In this document: in pieces, positions 24,638-33,616 of the stretch
How positions within the stretch are numbered: the stretch's first letter is position 1
Layout: each line of letters starts with the position of its first letter
From: DATLNF01 sp963765815
Lineage (GTDB): Bacteria > Actinomycetota > Actinomycetes > BP-191
Assembly (NCBI GenBank): GCA_963765815.1
Contig: CAVXXT010000009.1
Span: forward strand, 176,708 to 240,707
Direction of reading: 5' to 3'
DNA: 64,000 bases
Position numbers and translations under genes: made by a program
The notes under the pieces: generated by a model
Databases searched by the model: none
What the model saw: only the letters and a program-made list of their open reading frames with translations
Told to the model about the DNA's origin: nothing

Positions 24638-24949
24638 ATGGACGCCGAGGACGAGAAGCTGGTCACGCTCGCTCGCTCCGCCCTGCCCCGCGCCCGGGGG
24701 GCGCAGGAGGGCGCGGCGGTGCGAGACGACATCGGCCGCACCTACGCCGCGGCCTCCGTCGAGGTCGCCGACCTGCAGCTCAGCGCGCTCGAGGTCGCCG
24801 TGTCGATGGCGGTGTCCTCCGGCGTACGCCGCCTGGAGCGGGCAGTGCTGCTCACCGAGGACCTGCGCGAGGCGACCGATCGCGAGACCGGCGTGCTCGA
24901 CGCGCTCGGATCGCCGCCGCTGACCGTGCTGGCCGGCGGCGGGTCTTGA
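24638..24949 (+). CDS. Cytidine deaminase-like protein lacking zinc-site residues, partner of era
   Basis: 103 residues. The fold resembles cytidine deaminase (EGAAVRDDIGRTYAAASVEV), but the HAE and PCxxC zinc motifs are missing, so it is unlikely to deaminate cytidine. Such degenerate cdd-like genes precede era in many Actinobacteria. Its stop overlaps the era start (TTGA). An ATG at 24629 is an alternative start. Confidence 0.75.
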   Translation: MDAEDEKLVTLARSALPRARGAQEGAAVRDDIGRTYAAASVEVADLQLSALEVAVSMAVSSGVRRLERAVLLTEDLREATDRETGVLDALGSPPLTVLAGGGS

Positions 24950-25842
24950 CGGAGTCGGCGTACCGCTCCGGTTTCGCCTGCTTCGTCGGCCGCCCGAACG
25001 CCGGCAAGTCGACGCTCACCAACGCCCTCGTCGGACAGAAGGTCGCGATCGCTTCTAGCAAGCCGCAGACCACCCGGCACGCGGTGCGCGGCATCGTGCA
25101 CCGCCCCGATGCGCAGCTCGTCCTGGTCGACACGCCCGGTCTGCACAAGCCGCGGACCCTGCTGGGGGAGCGGCTCAACGCGATCGTCCGCGAGACCTTC
25201 GCCAGCGTCGACGTCGTCGGCTTCTGCGTGCCGGCCGACCAGCCCGCCGGGACCGGCGACCGGTTCATCGCCCGCGAGCTCAGGGAGCTCAAGACGCCGG
25301 TCATCGCGGTCGTGACCAAGGGCGACCTCGTCGACCCACCGCGGATGCGCGAGCAGCTGATCGCGGTGTCCAAGCTGGGCGACTTCGCCGAGGTCGTGCC
25401 CTGCTCTGCCGTGACTTCGTGGCAGGTCGACCTGCTCGCCGACCTCCTGGTCGATCGGCTCCCGCCCGGGCCGATGCTCTACCCCGAGGGCGAGCTCACC
25501 GACGAGCCCGAGATGGTCATGGTCGCCGAGCTGATCCGCGAGGCGGCGCTCGAGGGCGTCCGCGACGAGCTGCCGCACTCGCTCGCCGTCGTCATCGACG
25601 AGATGGCGCCGCGCGAGGGCAAGGTCGACCTGGTCGACGTGCACGCGATCATGTACGTCGAGCGCGACAGCCAGAAGGCGATAGTCATCGGCAAGGGCGG
25701 CGAGCGGCTCGCCGACGTCGGCACCCGCGCGCGCAAGCAGATCGAGGCGCTGCTCGGGTCGCGGGTCTACCTCGACCTGCGGGTCAAGGTCGCCAAGGAC
25801 TGGCAGCGCGACCCCAAGCAGCTGCGCCGGCTCGGGTTCTAG
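24946..25842 (+). CDS. era: GTPase Era
   Basis: 298 residues. GTPase motifs GRPNAGKS, DTPGLHKPR and TKGD are intact; the KH domain has VIGKGGERLADVGTRARKQI. Binds the 16S rRNA 3' end in 30S assembly, the same process as YbeY. TTG start overlaps the cdd-like stop by three bases. Confidence 0.96.
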   Translation: MTESAYRSGFACFVGRPNAGKSTLTNALVGQKVAIASSKPQTTRHAVRGIVHRPDAQLVLVDTPGLHKPRTLLGERLNAIVRETFASVDVVGFCVPADQPAGTGDRFIARELRELKTPVIAVVTKGDLVDPPRMREQLIAVSKLGDFAEVVPCSAVTSWQVDLLADLLVDRLPPGPMLYPEGELTDEPEMVMVAELIREAALEGVRDELPHSLAVVIDEMAPREGKVDLVDVHAIMYVERDSQKAIVIGKGGERLADVGTRARKQIEALLGSRVYLDLRVKVAKDWQRDPKQLRRLGF

Positions 25843-25868
25843 TCCGTCGTACCGGGTACGCCGATGCC

Positions 25869-26156
25869 ATGTCCATGGAGTCAGAGACCGTAGAACAGCT
25901 CGACGAGTCGAGTGCCCGCGTCTTCACCAACATCGGCTTCGGCCTCGGCGTCGTGTCGATCATCGCGGCCGCGCTGGTCGCGCCGTTCGTCGCCGGCGTG
26001 TGGGTGCTCACCGGCATCGGCGGCCTGACCGCGATGATCTGCGGGCTCGCCGGTCGCGACAAGAGCACGAGGGCGGGTCAGTGGCGCGGCCTCGCCGGCG
26101 TCGCCGCCGTCCTCGGCGGCGTGGCGATCATCGCCAGTCTGATGACCCAGCTCTAA
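25869..26156 (+). CDS. Small membrane protein
   Basis: 95 residues, with three hydrophobic helices (GLGVVSIIAAALVAPFVAGV, VLTGIGGLTAMICGLAG, LAGVAAVLGGVAIIASLM), acidic N-terminus. No known domain. Follows era by 26 nt and ends just before a long hairpin terminator. Confidence 0.7.
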   Translation: MSMESETVEQLDESSARVFTNIGFGLGVVSIIAAALVAPFVAGVWVLTGIGGLTAMICGLAGRDKSTRAGQWRGLAGVAAVLGGVAIIASLMTQL

Positions 26157-26165
26157 CCCCCCCCG

Positions 26166-26234
26166 ACTTCACCCACTCCACCTACCTCCTGAGCGCGAAA
26201 TCAGCGCTCATGGCGTAGGTGGAGGGGGTGAAGT
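26166..26234. terminator. Long hairpin between convergent genes
   Basis: Arms of 20 bp at 26166-26185 and 26215-26234 pair with one mismatch; inside them TGAGCGC and GCGCTCA form a second stem around a 7-nt loop. It separates the convergent small membrane gene and acetyltransferase gene, so it can serve both strands. No T-run is obvious. Confidence 0.75.
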
Positions 26235-26241
26235 GGGGTCT

Positions 26242-27270
26242 CTAGGGGCGGAGGGAGTGCTCGAGGGTGTCGAGCGGCACCTGCCACTCGGCCCACCAGG
26301 TCGCCGGGACGAAGCCCATCTCGTCGTTGATCGCCAGCATCCAGCGGTTGCTTCGCGCGTTCCACGTCTCGACCGCCTTCGTCGACGGCCGGTCGCGCAT
26401 GAGCGCGGCGAAGTTGGCCGCCTTGATCCATCGGCCGAGCCCGTGGCCGCGGTGCTCGCGCAGCACGACCGTGTCCTCCTGGAATGCCCACTCGTCCCAG
26501 CCGGCCGGGCCGACGATGTCGGTGAGGGCGACGAGCTGTCCGGACTCGCGGTGCCGAACCGCGGTCGCCCAGGCCCGGTCCCCCCGCGCAGCGCCGACCG
26601 CCTCCGAGTTGCGGACCATCGCGACGGTCCACGTCTCGTCGTCCCACTCCATCTCCTCGCGCGGCGCGTCGTTCATCGCGGTGCGCAGCGCGGCGAGCTG
26701 CTCGACGAGCTCCTCGGCGCACCGGTCGCGCCACTGCACCAGCTCATAGGACTCGCGTACGTCGTCCCTCGGCGCGCCCCACTGCGCCAGCGCGTCGAGG
26801 TCGACCGCGCCGGCGTCGAGGACGCTGCGCCGGTCCACCATCTTCTCGGCCGCGCCGTGTGCGACCAGGAAGGCCGCGCCGGCACCCTCACGCGGCGCCT
26901 CCAGCGTGACGATGTCGCGGCCGCACGCCCGGGCGTGCGCGATCGCCGGGCGAAGCAGAGCGGTCGCCACACCCTGACGGCGGTGATCCGGGTGCACCTC
27001 CAGCTCGATGCCGACGCTTCGCGGGTTGTCGGGACCGTCCCGCCAGCTGGTCTCGCACCAGCCGACCAGCCGCCCCTCGCCGTCCCGTGCGGCCCAGTAG
27101 CGGAAGGCGTGGTTCGCCCACGGGTGCAGCAGCTTGAGCCGATGCGACTCGATCGGCCGGTCGACCTCCCCGGGCCGCTGCTCGCGGTCGGCGTACGCGT
27201 TGATCTGGCACCAGGCGAGGACGTCGTCGTCGCTCGCGGTCGCCGGGTCGATGTCCTCGATGGCGGTCAC
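26242..27270 (-). CDS. Tandem-GNAT acetyltransferase
   Basis: 342 residues with two GNAT domains: the first has ELEVHPDHRRQGVATALL near residue 100, the second VVLREHRGHGLGRWIKAAN near residue 270. Substrate unknown. GTG at 27270 is chosen because the upstream ATG (27342) coincides with the divergent recO ATG; TACAACT shortly upstream could be the -10 of a leaderless transcript. A longer N-terminus remains possible. Confidence 0.8.
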   Translation of the reverse strand: MTAIEDIDPATASDDDVLAWCQINAYADREQRPGEVDRPIESHRLKLLHPWANHAFRYWAARDGEGRLVGWCETSWRDGPDNPRSVGIELEVHPDHRRQGVATALLRPAIAHARACGRDIVTLEAPREGAGAAFLVAHGAAEKMVDRRSVLDAGAVDLDALAQWGAPRDDVRESYELVQWRDRCAEELVEQLAALRTAMNDAPREEMEWDDETWTVAMVRNSEAVGAARGDRAWATAVRHRESGQLVALTDIVGPAGWDEWAFQEDTVVLREHRGHGLGRWIKAANFAALMRDRPSTKAVETWNARSNRWMLAINDEMGFVPATWWAEWQVPLDTLEHSLRP

Positions 27271-27340
27271 GTCCCAGTTGTAGTCGTGGCGACGGCGTGG
27301 GCGCCACCCGATTAGTCGCACGGCGGAGGAAGATGGGGGC

Positions 27341-28063
27341 ATGTCGCTCTACCGGGACGAGGCCGTCGTCCTGCGCACCCAGAAGCTCGGCGAGGCCGAT
27401 CGCATCATCACGATGCTCACCCGCCGCAGCGGGAAGGTGCGCGCGGTGGCGAAGGGCGTGCGCCGGACGCGCAGCCGCTGGGGCGCCAGCCTCGAGCCGT
27501 TCACCCGGGTCGACCTGCAGTGCTACACCGGGCGCTCGCTCGACACCGTGACGCAGACCGAGATCCTCGACGCGCACCCGCTGCTCGGCGCCGACTACAG
27601 CCGCTACACCGCCGGCACCGTGATGCTCGAGGCGACCGACCGGCTCACCGAGGAGAAGGAGCCGACCCTGCGGCTCTACCTGCTTCTCGTCTCGGCGCTG
27701 ACCGCGCTCAACGACCCGGCGCGCGACAGCCAGCTGGTCCTCGACGCGTTTCTGCTGCGCGCCATGTCGCTCAGCGGCTACGAGCCGGCGATCTCCGGCT
27801 GCGCGCGCTGCGGTGACCCCGGGCCCCACCGGTCGTTCCACGTCCCGTCCGGCGGCGTGGTCTGCGCCGCCTGCCGGCCGCCCGGTGCCGCGTCGCCGTC
27901 GCCCGCGTCGGTGCAGCTGCTCGGCGACCTGCTCGGCGGCGACTGGACCGCGGCCGACGCCGCCGAGCCCCGGGTACGCCGTGAGGCGAGCGGGCTCGTG
28001 TCGGCGTACTGCGAGTTCCACCTCGACCGCCGGCTGCGCGCACTGGCGATGGTGCCGCGGTGA
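27341..28063 (+). CDS. recO: DNA repair protein RecO
   Basis: 240 residues. N-terminal OB fold (MSLYRDEAVVLRTQKLGEAD) and a C-terminal helical part with zinc pair motifs CARCG and CAACR. Loads RecA with RecR at gaps. Followed after four bases by uppS, a common actinobacterial order. Confidence 0.95.
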   Translation: MSLYRDEAVVLRTQKLGEADRIITMLTRRSGKVRAVAKGVRRTRSRWGASLEPFTRVDLQCYTGRSLDTVTQTEILDAHPLLGADYSRYTAGTVMLEATDRLTEEKEPTLRLYLLLVSALTALNDPARDSQLVLDAFLLRAMSLSGYEPAISGCARCGDPGPHRSFHVPSGGVVCAACRPPGAASPSPASVQLLGDLLGGDWTAADAAEPRVRREASGLVSAYCEFHLDRRLRALAMVPR

Positions 28064-28067
28064 CTGC

Positions 28068-28874
28068 ATGACACGGCGCACGAAGCCGCTGCCGCCGAAG
28101 CCGCATCCGTCGGGCGCGACGGCGCCGGTGCTCGACAAGCGCGCGGTGCCGAAGCACGTCGCGCTGGTGATGGACGGCAACGGCCGGTGGGCGCAGCAGC
28201 GCGGGCTCCCGCGCACCAAGGGCCACGAGGCGGGTGAGCACTCGCTCTTCGACTGCGTCGAAGGTGCGATCGAGTGCGGAGTCCAGTGGCTGTCGGCGTA
28301 CGCGTTCTCGACCGAGAACTGGAAGCGCTCGCCGGAGGAGGTGCGCTTCCTGATGGGCTTCAACGAGTCGGTGCTGGTGCGCCGCCGCGACGAGATGCAC
28401 GCACTCGGCGTCCGGGTGCGCTGGGCCGGTCGTCGGCAGCGACTGTGGCCGCGGGTCATCCGGCAGCTCGAGGAGGCCGAGGAGCTGACCAAGGACAACC
28501 GGGTGCTGACGCTGACGATGTGCGTCAACTACGGCGGTCGCGCCGAGCTGGCCGACGGCGTGCGCCGGCTCGCTCTCGACGTCGCGGCCGGCCGGGTCGC
28601 GCCGGAGAAGGTGACCGAGAAGACGATCGCGCGCTACCTCGACGAGCCGGAGATGCCCGACGTCGACCTGTTCATCCGCACGTCGGGCGAGCAGCGGATC
28701 AGCAACTTCCTGCTCTGGCAGAGCGCCTATGCTGAGCTGGCCTTCGTCGACACGCTCTGGCCGGACTTCGACCGGCGCGACCTGTGGCGCCTGGTCGAGG
28801 ACTACGCGCGCCGTGACCGCCGGTACGGCGCCGTCGCCGACGACACTGCGCCCGACAGCCCGGCCGCGACGTGA
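28068..28874 (+). CDS. uppS: Isoprenyl (undecaprenyl-type) diphosphate synthase
   Basis: 268 residues. Cis-prenyltransferase motifs: HVALVMDGNGRWAQQRG with the catalytic Asp, AFSTENWKR, and RTSGEQRISNFLLWQSAYAE. Makes the long lipid carrier for cell-wall precursors. A ~30-residue basic N-terminal extension precedes the core. Stop overlaps the next start (GTGA). Confidence 0.95.
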   Translation: MTRRTKPLPPKPHPSGATAPVLDKRAVPKHVALVMDGNGRWAQQRGLPRTKGHEAGEHSLFDCVEGAIECGVQWLSAYAFSTENWKRSPEEVRFLMGFNESVLVRRRDEMHALGVRVRWAGRRQRLWPRVIRQLEEAEELTKDNRVLTLTMCVNYGGRAELADGVRRLALDVAAGRVAPEKVTEKTIARYLDEPEMPDVDLFIRTSGEQRISNFLLWQSAYAELAFVDTLWPDFDRRDLWRLVEDYARRDRRYGAVADDTAPDSPAAT

Positions 28875-29239
28875 CGACGATCCAGCACGTCAACGTCGTC
28901 GTACCGCCCGGCCGTGCGGATGAGGTCGCCGACTTCTACGTCGAGGTCTTCGGGATGCGGCGGGTCGACAAGCCGGCGGCGCTCGCCGGCCGCGGTGGCG
29001 CATGGCTCGACGTCGACGGCTACCGGCAGGTGCACCTGTCGGAGCGCGACGGCGACGTCCACCCGGAGTCGCACTTCGCGCTCGTCGTCGACGACTACGA
29101 CGCTGTGCTGACGAGCATCGCGCAGCGGGGCGCGCACTGGACCGAGCAGGAGGACGTCTTCGGCGGCCGGCGCGGCTTCACCCGTGACCCGGCCGGCAAC
29201 CGTGTCGAGGTCCTCGAGCGCGCCGGCTCCCTCACCTGA
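28871..29239 (+). CDS. VOC/glyoxalase family protein
   Basis: 122 residues, one vicinal oxygen chelate module pair: QHVNVVVPPG at the start, DFYVEVFGMRRV, and RDPAGNRVEVLE at the end. Metal ligands His7 and the C-terminal Glu are plausible. Substrate unknown. Last gene of the recO-uppS operon; a copy of the 70-bp repeat begins 5 nt after its stop. Confidence 0.82.
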   Translation: MTTIQHVNVVVPPGRADEVADFYVEVFGMRRVDKPAALAGRGGAWLDVDGYRQVHLSERDGDVHPESHFALVVDDYDAVLTSIAQRGAHWTEQEDVFGGRRGFTRDPAGNRVEVLERAGSLT

Positions 29240-29244
29240 CCCCA

Positions 29245-29314
29245 AAAACTGCCCGGTCAACCTGCGAGTCAGAGCCCCCGTACGACGTCGCGGGGTCGAG
29301 TCAGCCGGTCAAGC
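29245..29314 (+). repeat. 70-bp dispersed repeat, copy 2
   Basis: 62 of 70 bases identical to 17443-17512, same orientation. Lies in the gap between convergent genes, right after the VOC gene stop. Its central stem is weaker than in copy 1 because of two changes. Confidence 0.85.
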
Positions 29315-29322
29315 ACGACCGG

Positions 29323-29649
29323 TTACGTCGAGAAGAACCGGCTGCCGACCATGACGATCACGCCGCCGATGACGACGACGCGCACCGCACGACCGACGGG
29401 TGGCAGGGCCGGCCAGCTCAGGTAGACCAGCCAGCTCAGCAGCAGCACGGACATCAGGTAGCACAGGACGCCGAGCGGGCCGTCGACGGCGATCCCGGCC
29501 GCGACGACGCCGAGCACCAGCAGCGCCGGCACCGCCTTCGGGAGGCCGCGCAGGAAGAGCACCGCCACCAGGCTGCGCCGCTCCACCTCTCGACGGAACG
29601 GGGACGCGTCGGGCGTCATGAAGGGCCGCTTGGGCTGGGGCTCGGTCAT
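29323..29649 (-). CDS. Small membrane protein (DUF6703-like)
   Basis: 108 residues. A polar N-terminus (MTEPQPKRPFM) is followed by three hydrophobic helices and ends SRFFST. Resembles short actinobacterial DUF6703-type proteins. Function unknown. Start is the ATG at 29649; the longer frame upstream is antisense to other genes. Confidence 0.65.
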   Translation of the reverse strand: MTEPQPKRPFMTPDASPFRREVERRSLVAVLFLRGLPKAVPALLVLGVVAAGIAVDGPLGVLCYLMSVLLLSWLVYLSWPALPPVGRAVRVVVIGGVIVMVGSRFFST

Positions 29650-29698
29650 TCGGCTAGCCTCGCATCCCCCTCTCGTCCCCGTCACATCCGGGAGTCCC

Positions 29699-30091
29699 GT
29701 GCTCGTCGTGTCGCGATTCGCGGTGGGCCAGGACGACGCGGCCACCTTCGAGACGCAGGCCGCTGACGCGCTGGCCGCGCTCAGCGAGCGGCCCGGCTTC
29801 GTCGGCGGCCGAGTGGCGCGCGCGGTCGACGACCCCGCGGTGTGGCTGCTGGTCACCGAGTGGGTCGGCGTCGGCGCATGGCGTCGCGCGCTCGGCGGGT
29901 ACGACGTGAAGCTGCGCGCCTCGCCCCTGCTCGCGCGGTCGATCGACGAGCCGAGTGCGTTCGAGGACCTGCTGGTTGTCGACGAGACCGGGCAGTCGCG
30001 CAAGACCAGCGATCGCGCGGCGGATGCGGGTAGCGTCCGGATCGGCGAGGCGTCCGGCCCGTCCGTCACCGCGGAGGGAAAGTCGTCATGA
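29699..30091 (+). CDS. Antibiotic biosynthesis monooxygenase (ABM)-like protein
   Basis: 130 residues. An ABM-type ferredoxin-like domain fills the first ~90: VVSRFAVGQDDAATFETQ, then ERPGFVGGRVARAVDDPAVW. The C-terminus is polar. Enzyme activity is not assured since many ABM proteins are uncharacterised. GTG start matches the domain edge. Stop overlaps the lipoprotein start (ATGA). Confidence 0.7.
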   Translation: MLVVSRFAVGQDDAATFETQAADALAALSERPGFVGGRVARAVDDPAVWLLVTEWVGVGAWRRALGGYDVKLRASPLLARSIDEPSAFEDLLVVDETGQSRKTSDRAADAGSVRIGEASGPSVTAEGKSS

Positions 30092-30540
30092 GGAGATCTG
30101 CGCTCGTCGTCGTGGCCGGTCTGCTCGTCCTCGCGACGTCCGCCTGCGACAGCGGCAGTGACGTCGACGTGAAGGACGACGACGTCATCGAGGTGTCCGC
30201 GACCGCCGCGGCCTGCGACGACCTGCTCGGACCGGCGGATCCGGCGGGGACGTTCCCGGCGAACTTCCCGGTGATCGACGGGATGACCGTCTACGAGAAG
30301 CGGCTGCAGGGTGCGACGGCGTACTACTTCGCGCACGTCCCCGGCACCGACGTCGTGAAGGTGCGCGACGAGGCGCAGAAGCTGATCGAGACGGTCGGGA
30401 AGGGCTACACCAACCTGGAGGCGGACGCCGAGCCGCCGGCGGAGGCCGAGCTCTCCTTCGAGGGCACCCACGAGGGCAGCGTTCAGGTCATCCCGCTCTG
30501 CGCGGGCCACCTGCGCGTGCGCTACAAGATCGTCAAGTAG
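30088..30540 (+). CDS. Lipoprotein of unknown function
   Basis: 150 residues. Signal with lipobox LATSAC near residue 20; mature part acidic with two further Cys (AACDDLL and PLCAGHL) that may pair. No domain recognised. Coupled to the ABM-like gene. Confidence 0.72.
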   Translation: MRRSALVVVAGLLVLATSACDSGSDVDVKDDDVIEVSATAAACDDLLGPADPAGTFPANFPVIDGMTVYEKRLQGATAYYFAHVPGTDVVKVRDEAQKLIETVGKGYTNLEADAEPPAEAELSFEGTHEGSVQVIPLCAGHLRVRYKIVK

Positions 30541-30547
30541 CCCGACG

Positions 30548-31027
30548 TCAGGAAGCGCCCGCCGTCGAGAGATCGCGTACGGCGGCCGTCAGCTCGCTGA
30601 CGCCCTGGTAGGTCAGGCCGACCGTCGACACGTGCCGCCATCGGATGACGCCCTCGGCGTCGACGACGAACACCGACCGCTTTGTGCCGACGAACGGCAG
30701 CAGAACGCCGTACTCACGATGCACGCCCTTGTCGACGTCGGAGAGCAGCGGGAACGTCAGGCCGCGCTTCTTCGCGAACTTCTCGTGCGAGCTCACGTCC
30801 TGCAGCGAGATGCCCCACAGCGTGGCGTCGAGGTCGGTGAAGGTGGCCAGGTCGGCCTGGTAGGAGCACAGCTGCGCCGTGCACACGGGCGTGTCGTCTC
30901 CGGGGTAGAACGCGAGCACCACGGGGTGGCCGCGCTCGGCGGAGAGCGTGTACTCGCGCGGGCCGTCGGGTGACGTGCCGGTCAGGGTGAAGTCGGGCGC
31001 CGGCGTACCGACGTCGAGAGAGGCCAT
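30548..31027 (-). CDS. Peroxiredoxin (AhpC/TSA, BCP type)
   Basis: 159 residues. The peroxidatic Cys lies in FYPGDDTPVCTAQLC, with a possible resolving Cys five residues on. Reduces peroxides with thioredoxin. Convergent with the lipoprotein gene, divergent from glyS with a 107-nt gap. Confidence 0.92.
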   Translation of the reverse strand: MASLDVGTPAPDFTLTGTSPDGPREYTLSAERGHPVVLAFYPGDDTPVCTAQLCSYQADLATFTDLDATLWGISLQDVSSHEKFAKKRGLTFPLLSDVDKGVHREYGVLLPFVGTKRSVFVVDAEGVIRWRHVSTVGLTYQGVSELTAAVRDLSTAGAS

Positions 31028-31134
31028 GACGATCCTTCGGTCTCGGTCGGCAATCGGTTCGGGCCTGCGCGACCGCTGCGGATACCCTCACACCTCGACC
31101 CCCCGACCGCCAGCCGGAATGGACCGCAGAAGAC

Positions 31135-32520
31135 ATGGCCGCCGCCGACCGCATGGACACCATCGTCAGCCTCGCCAAGCGACGGGGCATCGCCTACCCG
31201 GGCTCGGACATCTACGGCGGCCTGCGCGCCAGCTGGGACTACGGCCCGCTCGGCGTCGAGCTGAAGAACAACATCAAGCGGCTGTGGTGGCGCTCGATGG
31301 TGCACGGCCGTGAGGACATCGTCGGCCTCGACTCGTGCATCATCCTGGCGCCGCAGGTCTGGGAGACCTCGGGCCACGTGAGCGGCTTCTCCGACCCGCT
31401 GACCGAGTGCACCTCGTGCCACACGCGGCATCGTGCCGACCACCTCGAGGAGGCGTACGAGGCGAAGCACGGCAAGCCGCCGGCCAACGGCCTCAAGGAG
31501 ATCGCCTGCCCCAACTGCGGGACCAAGGGGCAGTTCACCGAGCCGCGCCAGTTCAACGGGATGATGAAGTCGTTCATCGGCCCGGTCGAGGACTCGAGCG
31601 CGCAGGTGTGGCTGCGGCCGGAGACCGCGCAGGGCATCTTCGTGAACTACCTCAACGTGCAGCAGTCGGCGCGGCGCAAGCCGCCGTTCGGCATCGCGCA
31701 GATCGGCAAGTCGTTCCGCAACGAGATCACGCCGGGCAACTTCATCTTCCGCACCCGCGAGTTCGAGCAGATGGAGATGGAGTTCTTCGTGCCGCCCGCC
31801 GAGGGCGACAAGTGGTTCGAGTACTGGCGGGCCGAGCGGATGCAGTGGTTCGTCGACCTCGGCATCAAGGCGGACAACCTGCGCTTCTACGAGCACCCGA
31901 AGGAGAAGCTGTCCCACTACTCGCGGGGCACCTTCGACATCGAGTACCGCTTCGGCTTCGCGCGCACCGAGTGGGGTGAGCTCGAGGGCATCGCCTACCG
32001 CGGCGACTTCGACCTGTTGTCGCACTCGAAGGCGTCCGGCGTCGACCTCTCCTTCTTCGACCAGGACACCAACGAGCGCTACACGCCGCACGTCGTCGAG
32101 CCCGCCGTCGGCGTCGACCGGATCGCGCTGGTCGCGCTGCTCGACGCCTACACCGAGGACGAGGCGCCGACCGGCAAGGGCGGCGTCGACAAGCGGGTCG
32201 TGCTCAAGCTCGACCCGCGGCTCGCGCCGGTGAAGGTCGCCGTACTCCCGCTGTCGCGCAACGAACGCCTCTCGCCGGTCGCCCGCGAGCTGGCGCAGAC
32301 CTTCCGGAAGTCGTGGAACGTCGACTTCGACGACGCGGGCGCGATCGGCCGCCGCTATCGCCGCCAGGACGAGATCGGCACGCCGTACTGCGTCACCGTC
32401 GACTTCGACACCCTCGACGACAACGCGGTCACCGTGCGGACGCGCGACGAGATGACCCAGGAGCGCGTCCCCCTCGCCGAGATCGAGAGCTACCTCGGAT
32501 CCCGCCTCCTCGGCTGCTGA
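31135..32520 (+). CDS. glyS: Glycyl-tRNA synthetase (class II, alpha2 type)
   Basis: 461 residues. Class II motifs: WDYGPLGVELKNN, LRPETAQGIFVNY, IGKSFRNEI, and the C-terminal anticodon-binding domain (about 360-461). Zinc-type CTSCHTRH and CPNCG pairs are in the insertion. Charges tRNA-Gly. ATG is 107 nt from the divergent peroxiredoxin start. Confidence 0.96.
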   Translation: MAAADRMDTIVSLAKRRGIAYPGSDIYGGLRASWDYGPLGVELKNNIKRLWWRSMVHGREDIVGLDSCIILAPQVWETSGHVSGFSDPLTECTSCHTRHRADHLEEAYEAKHGKPPANGLKEIACPNCGTKGQFTEPRQFNGMMKSFIGPVEDSSAQVWLRPETAQGIFVNYLNVQQSARRKPPFGIAQIGKSFRNEITPGNFIFRTREFEQMEMEFFVPPAEGDKWFEYWRAERMQWFVDLGIKADNLRFYEHPKEKLSHYSRGTFDIEYRFGFARTEWGELEGIAYRGDFDLLSHSKASGVDLSFFDQDTNERYTPHVVEPAVGVDRIALVALLDAYTEDEAPTGKGGVDKRVVLKLDPRLAPVKVAVLPLSRNERLSPVARELAQTFRKSWNVDFDDAGAIGRRYRRQDEIGTPYCVTVDFDTLDDNAVTVRTRDEMTQERVPLAEIESYLGSRLLGC

Positions 32521-32529
32521 GGCATCCAC

Positions 32530-32597
32530 CTTCACCCCACAGATCGTCACGACACGCCGCGGAATCGACTCGTCGTACGGCGTGTCGTGGGGTGAAG
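32530..32597 (+). repeat. 68-bp imperfect palindromic repeat, left copy flanking the AbiEi-like gene
   Basis: Outer arms CTTCACCCCA...TGGGGTGAAG and CACGACACGCCG...CGGCGTGTCG form a hairpin with a 10-nt bulge on the left side. The same 68-nt unit occurs in inverted orientation at 33617-33684, with the arms almost identical and only the ~11-nt loop diverged. Confidence 0.85.
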
Positions 32598-32609
32598 GCG
32601 GTCGGAGCC

Positions 32610-33557
32610 TCAGGCCGAGCGGCGTAGGCCGCCGCGCTCGAGCGCGCGACGGAAACGGTCCATCGTCGCGGGGATCCGGCGCGGGTTCATGACATCGGCG
32701 TAGGTGAACCGGACCACGGTGTTGTCGAGGTTCGCCAGCCACTCCTGGCGGAGCTTCTCCTGACGCAGGTCGAGCGGCGAGGTGTACTTGAGCATGCCGT
32801 CGGCTTCGCCGATGACGCGGTACTCCTCCCAGTACATGTCGGCCCGGCACCGGTCGACGCCGTCGGAGATCCACACCTGCAGGGCTGGCGCCGGCAGCCC
32901 GGCTTCGTGTACGCGTACCCGCCCGATGGACTCGAGTGCGGACTCGGAGCGAGCATCGGCGAAGGTCAGCACCTGCCTCGCTCGGCGGATGCCGGGCCAC
33001 CCTGCGCAGTCGCTGAGAACGGCGTCCAGGTCCGGCGGACGACCGACGCGTGCGAAGGCCGAGTCGGCGATGACGACGCCGTCGACGAATGGGAGCTCGC
33101 GAGCGACGTCGACGAGGGTGCGGGAGTCGGACGTCGTCGGGATCCCGTTGACGAGAGTGCAGTGTCCCGGCGGCAGTGCTGCCACGCGCACACCCTTCAC
33201 CTCGGATCCCGACGGAGTCCGGCCCGGAACTACGGGCCGGACGAGCTGGGGGCGTGGCGGCAGTGGGCCGAGTTGCGCCCAGCCGCGCACGGCGGCGGCG
33301 GATCGATGACTCGCTACGGTGTCCAGCGAGCTCGTCAGCAGGGCACAGCGGACCTCCAGCAGGTGACGCGAGCGCGGATCGGCGGCGGCGGTGCGTGCGA
33401 CAACCGGGTCGACGAAGACGCCCGCGTGCGGGGATACGAGGTCTCCCCGAGTCACCGCTCGGCGGAGCTGCCCATGCGTCACCCCGCACTCGGCGGCCTG
33501 GGCGGTGGTGAACGGTCCGGCCAGGTGGGCGACGACAGCGGCGAGGTGTTCGTCCAT
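32610..33557 (-). CDS. AbiEi-antitoxin-like N-terminus with PD-(D/E)XK (DUF559-like) C-terminus
   Basis: 315 residues. The first ~70 residues form a winged helix like AbiEi antitoxins (FTTAQAAECGVTHGQLRRAV, GVFVDPV). The C-terminal ~100 residues have a nuclease-like pattern: RCRADMYWEEYRVIGEADG and then MLKY. No toxin partner gene is next to it. The gene sits alone between glyS and ppdK, bracketed by inverted 68-bp repeats, which suggests it arrived as a unit. ATG at 33557 precedes the winged helix directly. Confidence 0.7.
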   Translation of the reverse strand: MDEHLAAVVAHLAGPFTTAQAAECGVTHGQLRRAVTRGDLVSPHAGVFVDPVVARTAAADPRSRHLLEVRCALLTSSLDTVASHRSAAAVRGWAQLGPLPPRPQLVRPVVPGRTPSGSEVKGVRVAALPPGHCTLVNGIPTTSDSRTLVDVARELPFVDGVVIADSAFARVGRPPDLDAVLSDCAGWPGIRRARQVLTFADARSESALESIGRVRVHEAGLPAPALQVWISDGVDRCRADMYWEEYRVIGEADGMLKYTSPLDLRQEKLRQEWLANLDNTVVRFTYADVMNPRRIPATMDRFRRALERGGLRRSA

Positions 33558-33616
33558 GAGCCGAGAGTGCCGCCCATAGCGGGTGTCTGCCGCCGTCGTC
33601 CACAGGCCCCTCTCGC

